A stretch of 64,000 nt of DNA, taken from assembly GCF_014842265.1 (NCBI RefSeq), contig NZ_JACYVI010000003.1, positions 186,001-250,000 on the forward strand, written 5' to 3'. The stretch comes from Pseudomonas sp. CFBP 13711. GTDB taxonomy: Bacteria; Pseudomonadota; Gammaproteobacteria; Pseudomonadales; Pseudomonadaceae. Of this stretch, positions 42,870-51,875 are shown piece after piece. Made by a program: the position numbers and the translations under genes. The notes beneath the pieces are model-generated. The model was given only the letters and a program-made list of their open reading frames with translations. It was not told where the DNA came from and made no database searches. The first letter of the stretch is position 1. The number at the start of each line of letters is the position of its first letter.

Positions 42870-44081
42870 ATGAACACGAGTTTCTGGAAAGCCGGCCATA
42901 AACCGACACTGTTCGCAGCGTTCCTGTATTTCGACCTGAGCTTCATGGTCTGGTACCTGCTCGGCCCGATGGCCGTGCAGATTGCCGCCGACCTGCATCT
43001 GACCACCCAGCAGCGGGGCCTGATGGTCGCCACGCCGATTCTCGCGGGTGCGGTGCTGCGCTTCATCATGGGCATGCTCGCCGATCAGTTGTCGCCGAAA
43101 ACTGCCGGGATCATCGGCCAGGTCATCGTCATCACCGCGCTGCTGGGCGCCTGGCAACTGGGCATTCACAGCTATGAACAGGCGCTGCTGCTCGGCGTAT
43201 TCCTTGGCATGGCCGGCGCGTCCTTTGCCGTGGCCCTGCCGCTGGCCTCCCAGTGGTACCCGCCGCAGCACCAGGGCAAAGCCATGGGCATCGCCGGCGC
43301 CGGCAACTCCGGCACTGTGTTCGCCGCACTGATCGCGCCCGTCCTCGCCGCCAGCTTTGGCTGGAACAACGTGTTCGGCTTTGCCGTCGCGCCATTGCTG
43401 CTGACCCTCATCGCGTTCTCGCTCATGGCGAAAAACGCCCCGGAACGCCCCAAAGCCAAATCCATGGCTGACTATTTCAAAGCCCTGGGCGACCGCGACA
43501 GCTGGTGGTTCATGTTCTTTTACAGCGTGACCTTCGGCGGCTTCATCGGCCTGGCCAGTGCCCTGCCCGGCTACTTCAACGATCAATACGGCTTGAGTCC
43601 GGTGACGGCGGGTTACTACACCGCCGCCTGCGTCTTCGGCGGCAGCATGATGCGGCCACTGGGCGGCGCCCTTGCCGATCGCTTCGGCGGGATTCGCACG
43701 CTGTCGGGCATGTACGCCGTCGCCGCCATCTGCATCGCCGCCGTCGGGTTTAACCTGCCCAGCTCATGGGCTGCACTGGCGCTGTTCGTCGCGGCCATGC
43801 TCGGCCTGGGTGCCGGTAACGGCGCGGTGTTCCAGCTGGTGCCGCAACGCTTTCGCATAGAGATCGGCGTGATGACCGGCCTGATCGGCATGGCCGGCGG
43901 CATCGGTGGCTTCCTGCTCGCCGCCGGGCTCGGCGCGATCAAGCAGAACACTGGCGAGTACCAACTGGGCCTGTGGCTGTTCGCGTTCCTTGGCGTGCTG
44001 GCCTGGTTCGGCCTGATGAACGTCAAGCGTCGCTGGAGAACCACTTGGGGCTCGGCCGCGGTCACCGCCGCCCGTGTCTAG
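42870..44081 (+). CDS. nasA: Nitrate/nitrite MFS transporter (NarK/NasA type)
   Basis: Inner-membrane protein of 403 residues with 12 spans. The two nitrate-signature regions are present (GNSGTVFAALIAPVLAASFG in helix 5, LGAGNGAVFQLVPQRF in helix 11), both rich in Gly/Asn. Its 5' leader is the NasT-controlled region. The kinase-phosphatase gene follows three bases after the stop. Gene name in Pseudomonas usage is nasA for this transporter. Confidence 0.88.
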   Translation: MNTSFWKAGHKPTLFAAFLYFDLSFMVWYLLGPMAVQIAADLHLTTQQRGLMVATPILAGAVLRFIMGMLADQLSPKTAGIIGQVIVITALLGAWQLGIHSYEQALLLGVFLGMAGASFAVALPLASQWYPPQHQGKAMGIAGAGNSGTVFAALIAPVLAASFGWNNVFGFAVAPLLLTLIAFSLMAKNAPERPKAKSMADYFKALGDRDSWWFMFFYSVTFGGFIGLASALPGYFNDQYGLSPVTAGYYTAACVFGGSMMRPLGGALADRFGGIRTLSGMYAVAAICIAAVGFNLPSSWAALALFVAAMLGLGAGNGAVFQLVPQRFRIEIGVMTGLIGMAGGIGGFLLAAGLGAIKQNTGEYQLGLWLFAFLGVLAWFGLMNVKRRWRTTWGSAAVTAARV

Positions 44082-44084
44082 GCC

Positions 44085-45785
44085 GTGAGCGTCAATCCGC
44101 CGCTGACGCCGGTCGCCCCCACTGCGACCGGTTTGCAACTGCGCGTCGCCGAATTCAGCGCCACCGGGCCGCGGGCGGAGAATCAGGACGCCCTTCGCGT
44201 GGTCACTCCTGCTCCGGCGCTCGCGGCCAGCAAGGGCTATCTGTTCGCCCTTGCCGACGGCGTCAGCCAATGCGCCGATGGCGGTCTGGCGTCCCGGGCC
44301 ACGCTGCAAGCGCTGGCGATGGACTACTACGCGACGCCGGAAACCTGGAGCGTCGCCCAGGCCCTTGACCGCCTGCTGCTGGCACAGAACCGCTGGCTGC
44401 TGGCCAACGGCTTGTTGACCACCCTCAGTGCGCTGGTCCTGCGTGGGCGACGATTCACCCTCGCCCATGTCGGCGACTGTCGCGTGTATCGCTGGCACTC
44501 AGGGCTGCTGCAGCGAATCAGCCAGGACCACGTATGGGAACAGCCAGACATGCAGCACGTGCTGAAACGCGCGCTGGGCCTGGATCAATACGTGGTCATG
44601 GATTACCTGGACGGCGAACTGCGGCCCGGCGAGCGCTTGCTACTGGTCAGCGACGGCGTGTGGGCAACGCTGGGCGATGACCGAATCGGCTCGATCCTCA
44701 ACGAACAGGCAGATCTGGACACGGCTGTCCGAACGCTGGTCAATGCCGCACATCTGTCCGGCAGCGCCGATAATGCCAGCGCCTTGCTGATCCAGGTGGA
44801 TCAGTTGGGCTCGGACAGCTTGGGTGAAACGCTGCTGCAACTGCAGCAATGGCCTGCCCCACCCCTTCTCAAAGCAGGCCAGATGTTCGAAGGCTGGCAG
44901 GTCGAAACGCGCTTGAGCGACTCGCGACAGTCCCTGCTCTTCCGCGTACGCGACAGCCAGCAGCAACCGTGGCTGCTGAAGACGCTGCCGCCCTCACGGG
45001 TTGACGAGGTCGGCGCGGCAGAGGCCTTGTTGCTCGAAGAATGGTTCCTGCGTCGCGTTGCGGGTCGCTTCTTTCCCGAGCTGCACCCGCTCGGCCAGCG
45101 CCAGCATTTGTACTACGTCATGCGCGAGTACCCCGGACAGACCCTGGCTGAGATCTTTGAGCAGGAAGGGCCGATGGCGCTGTCGCCGTGGCTGAGTCTG
45201 GCCAGGGAGTTGATCGCTGCCGTTGGTCTGCTGCACCGGCGCAACATCATTCACCGCGACATCAAGCCGGAGAATCTGCTGCTCGAGCAGGCGGGAGGTT
45301 TGCGCCTCCTGGATTTCGGGCTCGCCTACAGCCCGGGTCTGTCAGGGGATCAAGCCGGCGACGTGCCTGGTACACCCAGCTTCATGGCGCCTGAAGTCTT
45401 CGAAGGCGCAGAACCCTGCCCGGGTTTCGACCTATATGCCGCCAGCGTCACGCTGTATTTCCTGCTGACCGGTCATTACCCCTACGGCGAGATCGAGCCC
45501 TTCCAGCGCCGCCGCTTTGGCAAACCGCTGTCGGTCAGTCGTTACCGACCGGATGTCCCGGAGTGGCTGGAGCAGCATCTGCAACGCGCGCTGCTGGCTG
45601 ATCCGCTGAAGCGCTTCGAGACTGCGGAGCACTGGCTCGTGCATTTTCAACAGGGCGAACTTTCGCCGCTGGATAAACGCACTGTCCCACTGCTGGAGCG
45701 CGAGCCGCTCAAGGTTTGGCGCGCAATTGCCCTGATGTCGCTGCTGATCAATCTGGTTTTGTGGGGTTTGCTGCTCAAACGCTAG
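44085..45785 (+). CDS. PP2C phosphatase fused to Ser/Thr protein kinase with C-terminal membrane anchor
   Basis: Protein of 566 residues starting at GTG 44085. Residues about 15-245 are a PP2C/SpoIIE-like phosphatase (ENQDALRV; ALADGVSQCADGG; AHVGDCRVYRW; LVSDGVW; SADNAS). Residues about 265-525 are a Hanks-type kinase (HRDIKPEN at 390-397, DFG at 410-412, GTPSFMAPE), ending in a transmembrane helix (IALMSLLINLVLWGLLL). Such genes sit between nasA and nirB in many Pseudomonas. Here nirB does not follow. Presumed targets are nitrogen-uptake or reductase proteins; this is unproven. Confidence 0.9.
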   Translation: MSVNPPLTPVAPTATGLQLRVAEFSATGPRAENQDALRVVTPAPALAASKGYLFALADGVSQCADGGLASRATLQALAMDYYATPETWSVAQALDRLLLAQNRWLLANGLLTTLSALVLRGRRFTLAHVGDCRVYRWHSGLLQRISQDHVWEQPDMQHVLKRALGLDQYVVMDYLDGELRPGERLLLVSDGVWATLGDDRIGSILNEQADLDTAVRTLVNAAHLSGSADNASALLIQVDQLGSDSLGETLLQLQQWPAPPLLKAGQMFEGWQVETRLSDSRQSLLFRVRDSQQQPWLLKTLPPSRVDEVGAAEALLLEEWFLRRVAGRFFPELHPLGQRQHLYYVMREYPGQTLAEIFEQEGPMALSPWLSLARELIAAVGLLHRRNIIHRDIKPENLLLEQAGGLRLLDFGLAYSPGLSGDQAGDVPGTPSFMAPEVFEGAEPCPGFDLYAASVTLYFLLTGHYPYGEIEPFQRRRFGKPLSVSRYRPDVPEWLEQHLQRALLADPLKRFETAEHWLVHFQQGELSPLDKRTVPLLEREPLKVWRAIALMSLLINLVLWGLLLKR

Positions 45786-45905
45786 TCCGGAATTAGTCGT
45801 TCAAGGGCATCTGCTTAGATGGATCCAGGTTCATCTCTGTCTATTCGCTTAGACGATCAGACCGGGAATGAATGGGGACGAGAGGAGGTTAAATCGCAGG
45901 CAAAG

Positions 45906-45931
45906 AAAAACCCGGCCGGAGCCGGGTTTTT
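45906..45931. terminator. Bidirectional terminator at the oprF 3' end
   Basis: AAAAACCCGGC pairs with GCCGGGTTTTT around a short loop, 16 bases past the oprF stop on the minus strand and 120 bases after the kinase gene on the plus strand. Confidence 0.85.
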
Positions 45932-45947
45932 CGTGAAGCGAGGCTAA

Positions 45948-46982
45948 TTACTTAGCTTGGGCTTCTACTTGTGCTTCTACGCGACGGTTTACAGCGCGGC
46001 CAGCGTCAGTTGCGTTGTCAGCAACTGGGCGGGTTTCACCGTAGCCAACCGAGTTTACGCGGTTAGCGCCAACACCGTACTGGTTAACCAGAACTTGCTT
46101 AACGGCGTTTGCACGACGCTCGGACAGCTTCTGGTTGTAAGCGTCAGGACCGACGGAGTCAGTGTGACCTTCAACAGTGGTGGTGGTTTGTGGGTACTGC
46201 TTCATGAAGTCAGCCAGGTTCTTGATGTCGCCGTAGCTGTTTGGCTTCACAACCGACTTGTTGAAGTCGAATTTAACGTCCAGCTCAACGCGTACGACTT
46301 CAGCAACAGCTGGGCAGCCGTTAGCGTCAACAGTCACGTTTGCTGGGGTGTCAGGGCACTTGTCAACGTTGTCGCAAACGCCGTCGTTGTCGCTGTCGGA
46401 GCACACTTCAGCTACTGGAGCCGGTGCTGCTTCAACTTTCTTCGAACCGCCGCCGAAGTTCACACCGATACCGACGCTTGGCGCCCACTCGGTGTCGCCT
46501 TGGTCGATGTTGTACTGAGCTTCAACGCCAGCACGGGCATAGAAGTTGTCAGTGAAGTACAGCTTGGCACCGCCGCCGATGTTGGCGAAAGTGGAGCGGT
46601 TACGACCGTTGCTGCCGTTCTGATCGATGCTCTGATCGGAGAAACCAGCCGAAACGTATGGACGCAGCATGTCGCCCGGGTTGTTGAAGTGGTACAGAGC
46701 GTCCAGAGCGGTGTTCGCGCCCTTGATGTTCTGGCCATTGTCGCTACGGACGTTGTGCACTTCATCATAGCCCAGACGCAATTCAACGTCGTCGGTCAGG
46801 AAGTAGCCAACAGAACCGCCGAACAGGTTGCCGTCGTTTTTGAAATTACGAGCGCTGTCGAACTGTTCTTTCTTGGCGAAGCCTTCGATTTCGACTGCGC
46901 CTTGGCCTTGAGCCAGAGCGCCGAACGAAGTTGCGGCAACAATAGTACCAATGGCCAAGCCCAAGGTGTTTTTCAGTTTCAT
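45948..46982 (-). CDS. oprF: Major outer-membrane porin and peptidoglycan-binding protein OprF
   Basis: Protein of 344 residues: a signal peptide (MKLKNTLGLAIGTIVAATSF, cleavage near ALAQG), an N-terminal eight-strand barrel to about 165, a central linker with four-Cys calcium-type repeat (CSDSDNDGVCDNVDKC), and a C-terminal OmpA-like domain (VEGHTDSVGPDAYNQKLSER, AVNRRVEAQV) that holds peptidoglycan. The gene lies downstream of sigX as usual. The protein is central to envelope stability and slow porin function. Confidence 0.97.
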   Translation of the reverse strand: MKLKNTLGLAIGTIVAATSFGALAQGQGAVEIEGFAKKEQFDSARNFKNDGNLFGGSVGYFLTDDVELRLGYDEVHNVRSDNGQNIKGANTALDALYHFNNPGDMLRPYVSAGFSDQSIDQNGSNGRNRSTFANIGGGAKLYFTDNFYARAGVEAQYNIDQGDTEWAPSVGIGVNFGGGSKKVEAAPAPVAEVCSDSDNDGVCDNVDKCPDTPANVTVDANGCPAVAEVVRVELDVKFDFNKSVVKPNSYGDIKNLADFMKQYPQTTTTVEGHTDSVGPDAYNQKLSERRANAVKQVLVNQYGVGANRVNSVGYGETRPVADNATDAGRAVNRRVEAQVEAQAK

Positions 46983-47089
46983 CCGTTAAATCCCCATCTG
47001 GTGATTGTAAAGCAGTCCCCCTTAGCGAGAGACAACTCGTCGGCAAGTCTATCAGAACTTGCCTGCTCGTTAGAGATATTTGCACCGAG

Positions 47090-47680
47090 TTAAGTTTCGG
47101 TAACGCCTGCAAATTTCTCACGTAATTTATCAAGTGCCCGTTTGTAACGCATTTTCGTGGCACTCAGGCCCATGTGCATGATGTCAGCGATCTCCTGAAA
47201 TTCCAGCTCTGCGACAAATCGTAGCACCAGAATTTCCCTGTCGATCGGATTCACATGCACAAGCCAACGATCAAGCCCGCCCTTTTCTTCTGGTTTCGGC
47301 GTCTTTTCTTCCGACGCTTCCTCGAGGGGGTCAAGACTCAAAGCGTCCAGCAACCGACGCTTTCGTCGCTCCTTCCTGTACTGCGTGATGCATTCGTTGT
47401 ACGTGATGCTGTAGAGCCAGGTTTTGAACTTCGATTTACCCTCGAAGTTCTTCAAGCCATACAACACCTTAAGCATCACTTCCTGACAGACATCGTCAGC
47501 ATCGCGATCGTTCCCCAGATACCGTGCGCAGACGTTAAAAAGTGTCCGCTGGTAACGACGCATCAGCTCTTCGTAGGCACGCGTCACATGAAACAGCTCG
47601 GCGTGCGAACGCGCAACCAGCTCCTCATCGGAGAGCTCGCGTGGGTCGTAGCGCAGAGAGGGCGTTTGAACGTTATTCAA
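47090..47680 (-). CDS. sigX: ECF sigma factor SigX
   Basis: Sigma factor of 196 residues. Region 2 (YEELMRRYQRTLFNVCARYL; DDVCQEVMLKVLYGL; KTWLYSITYNECI) and region 4 (VLRFVAELEFQEIADIMHMG) are highly typical of SigX, which controls oprF and membrane-lipid genes. The start is TTG 47680 (MNNVQTPSLRYDPREL), chosen because it gives the usual SigX length; longer upstream frames lack conservation. It lies between cmpX and oprF; a hairpin without T run sits at 47042-47063 in the sigX-oprF gap. Confidence 0.93.
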   Translation of the reverse strand: MNNVQTPSLRYDPRELSDEELVARSHAELFHVTRAYEELMRRYQRTLFNVCARYLGNDRDADDVCQEVMLKVLYGLKNFEGKSKFKTWLYSITYNECITQYRKERRKRRLLDALSLDPLEEASEEKTPKPEEKGGLDRWLVHVNPIDREILVLRFVAELEFQEIADIMHMGLSATKMRYKRALDKLREKFAGVTET

Positions 47681-47769
47681 AACAAGTCGTGCCGACAGTC
47701 GGGTAGATGTCCGCCGCGCCCGGGAATCGCCCGGGTTTTGCGGCGGCATACATTAGCAGATTCGCCGGC

Positions 47770-48594
47770 TCAACGGCTGCTCACTCGCTGCTCAAGGAGG
47801 ATCCGGTTGGACAAAGACACCAACTCGCCTTCCTCGGTCAGCAGGGTGGTCTTCACCGTGCCAATTTCTTCGATCTGCCCTTCGACCTCACCCACACGCA
47901 CTTGTTGCCCAACCTGGTACAGCTCACGTACATAAATTCCTGCCAGGATCTGGCTCGCGATTTCGCGGCTTCCCAGGCCCATGGCCAGCGCAACGGCCAG
48001 ACCAACGGTAATCAATCCGATAACAATAACGTGGTTCAGCAGGTCGGTTTTGACCTCCAGCTGACTGATCGCCACCGAAATACTGATGATGATCACCAGC
48101 CACTGGGCGATTCGCCCCAGGCCAGCCGAGTAATCCAGGCCCACCCCTTCGGCAGCGCCCCGCACAATACCGTTGACCAACTGCGCCAGCAAGACACCCA
48201 CCAGCAACACCAGCGCGGCGCCGAACACCTTCGGCAGGTACAGCGCGAGCATGTCCAGCGTCGCCGAGACCCGCTCCAGCCCCAGCGATTCTGCCGCCGA
48301 CACCAGAAAAATCAAGAGCACGAACCAATAAACGATCTTGCCGATCAGGGTCGAAATCGGGACCTGAATGCCCGCGCGGCTGATCAGCTTGGTCAAACCG
48401 GTGCCGCCCATCAGGCGATCCAGACCGAGTTTGGCCAACAACTTCGAAAGCAGGGTGTCGAGCAGCTTTGCCACCACGAAGCCCAAAAGCACTACGACCA
48501 GCGCGCCGAACAGATTCGGGATGAAATTCGCGACTTTGGTCCACAGCGCAGTCATTGCGGTAACCAGGCTCTGCGTCCAGAGATCCAATTCCAT
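47770..48594 (-). CDS. cmpX: Small-conductance mechanosensitive-channel family protein CmpX
   Basis: Membrane protein of 274 residues with about five N-terminal spans and a short C-terminal MscS-like domain (VRELYQVGQQVRVGEVEGQI), a cytoplasmic module like that of MscS channels. ATG 48594 begins MELDLWTQSL; TTG 48600 is possible. It is next to crfX (two-base gap) and sigX, the arrangement in P. aeruginosa, where cmpX loss affects sigX activity. Confidence 0.9.
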   Translation of the reverse strand: MELDLWTQSLVTAMTALWTKVANFIPNLFGALVVVLLGFVVAKLLDTLLSKLLAKLGLDRLMGGTGLTKLISRAGIQVPISTLIGKIVYWFVLLIFLVSAAESLGLERVSATLDMLALYLPKVFGAALVLLVGVLLAQLVNGIVRGAAEGVGLDYSAGLGRIAQWLVIIISISVAISQLEVKTDLLNHVIVIGLITVGLAVALAMGLGSREIASQILAGIYVRELYQVGQQVRVGEVEGQIEEIGTVKTTLLTEEGELVSLSNRILLEQRVSSR

Positions 48595-48596
48595 AT

Positions 48597-48866
48597 TCAA
48601 TCAGCCTTGTCTTGTGTACCGGCACCGGTAAACGTAGTACCGGCACGTGTCGCCTTGCGGCGGGAAACGGGTGAAACGTGAGCGGAGCCGTTATTGACGG
48701 CGATCATTAAAGCCTGCGTGCAACGACCCAGAAGGCTGAACAGATCACCGGCGCCCACCTGACGGTTGGCGGTCTTCAACACTCGGCCCAGAACGGCATC
48801 GTCGTCCCGGCTGCTGGACGACGAGTTGAGCATGTCTCGCAGTGATTCTTCAAACGGGTCGTGCAT
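48597..48866 (-). CDS. crfX: CrfX-like small protein
   Basis: Protein of 89 residues: MHDPFEESLRDMLNSSSSSR, then a segment NRQVGAGDLFSLLGRCTQAL, then a basic tail. It occupies the crfX position between cmaX and cmpX, with gene spacing of two bases to cmpX. ATG 48866 is taken; an ATG 21 bases upstream is in frame. Function unknown; co-transcribed with cmpX by inference. Confidence 0.85.
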   Translation of the reverse strand: MHDPFEESLRDMLNSSSSSRDDDAVLGRVLKTANRQVGAGDLFSLLGRCTQALMIAVNNGSAHVSPVSRRKATRAGTTFTGAGTQDKAD

Positions 48867-48952
48867 AGGCACCTCACGCAATGTCACTGAAAGACGCAGC
48901 CAATTCTGCCTGAGTCACACGACACACATGAACGCCTTCCGATTTTTCATCC

Positions 48953-49948
48953 TCACACCCAGCGCAAACGCTTGAACAGCCACATCTGGCCGACGGCCAC
49001 AACGAGCATCAAGCCGCAAGCGTACACAAATCCGTAGGGATTTTCCGACCCCGGGATGCCCCCCACGTTGATCCCCAACAATCCTGTCAGGAAGCTCATC
49101 GGCAGGAAAATCCCAGTGATGATCCCAAACCGATACATGGTCCTGTTCATTCGCTCGTTGAGGCGCCTGTCTTCCGCCTCAAGCACCAGCCCCACGCGCT
49201 CTCGGGTCAATTCCAGCTCTTCGAGATAGCGCGTCAGGCTGTTATTCAATTCGTTCCAGTAGTCGGCATCGTCTTCCACGAACCACGGCATCTTGCTGCG
49301 CGTCAGCTGGGCGTAGATTTCGCGCTGCGGTGCAAGGAACCGACGCAGTCCCGCCGCTCGCCGGCGGATGTGCACCATGTTGCCGTGCTCGGGCAGATAC
49401 CGCTCGTCGGCATCTATGCGTTCTTCCATGTCATCGACCAATTCGGTCAGCTCGCTGACCACTGCCTGAACCTTGTCGGTCAGAAACTGAGCCAGGTACA
49501 GCAGCAATTCGGACGCGGTTTTCGGGCCCTTGCCCTCATTCAGTGAAGTGATCAGCTCATCGGTTGCCCTTAGCGAGCGCAAACGCAACGAGATAACGCG
49601 CTGGGCGGCGGCAAAGATGCGTACCGAGACCATGTCTTCCGGTTCGGCGCCAGGGTTCAGGTTGATCCCGCGCAGGAACAGCAACAGCTCGTTGTCGGGC
49701 AATGCCAGTAGCCGTGGCCGGGTGTTTTCTTCCAGCATCAGGTCACAAACGAACTCGCTGAGACCGCTGGTCTTGCGCAGCCAGGTCTGGGTCTGCGGAT
49801 GGCTGCGATCCCAGTGGAGCCACACACTTTCGTGGGGCTCCAGCTGCAGGCCATCCAGTGCAGTTCGGGGGATTGAACGCGCCCCGCCCTTCCCGTCCAA
49901 CACAAGGGCATGAACCAGCCCCCACTGCGCGTTTGTTTCGTCGAACAT
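48953..49948 (-). CDS. cmaX: CorA/ZntB-family divalent-cation transporter CmaX
   Basis: Protein of 331 residues. A cytoplasmic N-terminal domain (about 1-250) is followed by two C-terminal spans; the first ends in GLLGINVGG, where the signature is GIN rather than GMN, typical of ZntB-like zinc transporters. The sequence EEN.RPR..A near residue 72 and the long helix SELTELVDDMEERIDAD are family-like. It belongs to the sigX neighbourhood in P. aeruginosa (cmaX-crfX-cmpX-sigX). Confidence 0.88.
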   Translation of the reverse strand: MFDETNAQWGLVHALVLDGKGGARSIPRTALDGLQLEPHESVWLHWDRSHPQTQTWLRKTSGLSEFVCDLMLEENTRPRLLALPDNELLLFLRGINLNPGAEPEDMVSVRIFAAAQRVISLRLRSLRATDELITSLNEGKGPKTASELLLYLAQFLTDKVQAVVSELTELVDDMEERIDADERYLPEHGNMVHIRRRAAGLRRFLAPQREIYAQLTRSKMPWFVEDDADYWNELNNSLTRYLEELELTRERVGLVLEAEDRRLNERMNRTMYRFGIITGIFLPMSFLTGLLGINVGGIPGSENPYGFVYACGLMLVVAVGQMWLFKRLRWV

Positions 49949-49999
49949 TCGTGTCCTTGCTGAGTGAATGGCTACCAGCGTGAAGAGGGATAAAACCGA

Positions 50000-50488
50000 T
50001 CAGTCCGGCATCTTCAGTGCGCTGGGCGAGACGATGATTCCGTTGTTGTCGGCATAGATGAATTCGCCCGGCTTGAACGTCACACCGCCGAAGGTCACCA
50101 CCTTGTTCAGGTCACCGAGGCCACGCTTTTCGGTCTTGAGGGGGTGACTGGCCAATGCCTGCACGCCGAGGTCGGTCTGTGCAAGTACATCGACGTCGCG
50201 GACGCAGCCGAAGATCACCATGCCCTCCCAACCGTTTTTCGCTGCTTTTTCGGCAATCATGTCGCCGAGCAATGCGCAACGCAGCGAGCCTCCGCCGTCC
50301 ACGACCAATACTTTTCCGTGGCCAGGCTGCTCGGCCTGCTCGCGCACCAGCGAATTGTCTTCGAAGCACTTGAGCGTGACGATCTCGCCGCCGAATGAAT
50401 CACGGCCACCAAAGTTGCTGAACATCGGCTCCACCACCTGAACCCGCTCAGGGTAGGCGTCGCACAAGTCCGGGGTGATGTAATGCAT
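50000..50488 (-). CDS. rraA: RraA-family protein (RNase E activity regulator or HMG/OAA aldolase type)
   Basis: Protein of 162 residues. The RraA fold is evident ([56 protein letters not shown]). It includes G-D and R-D residues used by the aldolase members for divalent metal and substrate, so it may be a 4-hydroxy-4-methyl-2-oxoglutarate/oxaloacetate-decarboxylating enzyme rather than an RNase E inhibitor. It is next to cmaX on the same strand, as in P. aeruginosa. Confidence 0.85.
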   Translation of the reverse strand: MHYITPDLCDAYPERVQVVEPMFSNFGGRDSFGGEIVTLKCFEDNSLVREQAEQPGHGKVLVVDGGGSLRCALLGDMIAEKAAKNGWEGMVIFGCVRDVDVLAQTDLGVQALASHPLKTEKRGLGDLNKVVTFGGVTFKPGEFIYADNNGIIVSPSALKMPD

Positions 50489-50709
50489 GGGTAACTCCTG
50501 TCAGGAAAGCTCTGTGATGAGGGAAAACAACTACAAGGATAGACGGCCTGCGTCAACGGCCGACGCTTCAACGGGCTGCATCCTTATAAAGCACCTCATA
50601 CAGAACACAAACCTGACCAACGAGTCGCCACCTGCCGTTCGGCCCCGGTGATGAAGAATGGGTGCAGCTTAGCGACAAGTCGGCGTCCAAGGAATGGCTG
50701 AAACCGTGA

Positions 50710-51705
50710 CTATGACGGAGTTGCCATCATGTTCAGCGTTGATTCAGCCTTTACCACCGGAACATGGCGGTTCAACCAGTCCGCCACGCGAGGCCACACC
50801 TGGGTTTGCGCGGCTTTGCTGACCAGCATCGGCACGTGGCCGAAGTCTTCACTGAAACCCTGTTCGCGGCCCAGGACGAGAAACGTCTTGTCTTCGCTGC
50901 CGAACCGCTCGAAGAGCTCGCGGCAGGCCCATGCCGGGTCCTGATGATCGCCAGCGCCAGCCACGCACAGCAGCGGGACCGTCACCTGTTGCAGCCCGGC
51001 CCACCAGTCCTCCTTCTTGTGCCCGAAGCCGCCGAACAGGCTATGCCAGCGCATGCTTTCCAGCAGGACGCCCATGGGCTCGTCTTCCGGGCCGCGCTTG
51101 AAACGCGGGCCTGCCACGTGCTCGAAGCGCTTGAGCAGCAGCCGTGCAGCCCATTGCAGTGGCGGTACTTTCAGCGGCCAGTGGCTTCGGGTGACCTGAC
51201 TGCCGAACAGCGCCACCGAGGCCGCGTCGTCCGCCGCCAGGTACTGCCCGCCGAATGCTGCGGCCAGGGTCGTGCCGCCCAGGGAGTGGCCGATCCAGTG
51301 GGGCGCCTCGCCAGTCTGCTCGCGCACGAACGCAGCGATGGCCGGCAGATCAAAGCGGGCGTAATCGGCCACGCAATTGGTTTTGTACGCACTGTTGCGC
51401 GCCGACAGGCCGTGACCGCGCATTTCCGGGATCCACACATCGAACCCGGCGCGGGCCAGATACGCGCCCAGGCCGATGCCCTTGGGCGAGTACCAGAAGC
51501 GCCGATTGGAAAAGCTGCCGTGCAGCAGGACCACCGGCACGCCTCGGGCATCCGGTGCAGCCACAAGACCCAGCCGGGTGACGGCGATTTCGACAGTGAA
51601 ATCCGGGCTGTTGCCGGGCTTCAAACGGTAGACGTCCTCGGTCAGGTCGCCACGACGCTCGGCACTGATCAGGGCCACGGGAAAGAGATGACTGCTGCTT
51701 TGCAT
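50710..51705 (-). CDS. Alpha/beta-fold hydrolase
   Basis: Protein of 331 residues with the hydrolase nucleophile elbow GHSLGG (nucleophile Ser), an oxyanion segment VVLLHGSFSNRRFW and a catalytic His in DFGHVPMLVS. ATG 51705 begins MQSSSHLFPVALISAERRGD; 30 more open codons upstream lack conserved character. It sits between rraA and ppsA, as in P. aeruginosa. Possible esterase or lipase-like enzyme; substrate unknown. Confidence 0.85.
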   Translation of the reverse strand: MQSSSHLFPVALISAERRGDLTEDVYRLKPGNSPDFTVEIAVTRLGLVAAPDARGVPVVLLHGSFSNRRFWYSPKGIGLGAYLARAGFDVWIPEMRGHGLSARNSAYKTNCVADYARFDLPAIAAFVREQTGEAPHWIGHSLGGTTLAAAFGGQYLAADDAASVALFGSQVTRSHWPLKVPPLQWAARLLLKRFEHVAGPRFKRGPEDEPMGVLLESMRWHSLFGGFGHKKEDWWAGLQQVTVPLLCVAGAGDHQDPAWACRELFERFGSEDKTFLVLGREQGFSEDFGHVPMLVSKAAQTQVWPRVADWLNRHVPVVKAESTLNMMATPS

Positions 51706-51794
51706 GGTGCTTTTGCTGGACGCTCTTGGTGGATTAGGGCTGGCCGATGGCCGGGACAGCAGGTTGACGCTGCCAGCGCGCTGAAAATCACCCA

Positions 51795-51826
51795 CAAAAA
51801 AGGGCGGATTCGTTAAAAACCGCCCT
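51795..51826 (-). terminator. Terminator of ppsA
   Basis: AGGGCGG/CCGCCCT stem (51801-51807 with 51820-51826) and a run of six A on the plus strand (T on the transcript), 50 bases past the ppsA stop. Confidence 0.75.
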
Positions 51827-51875
51827 CTCGGGAAACCGGCCCATGGAAACGGGCCGGCATCTTACTCGATCTGCA

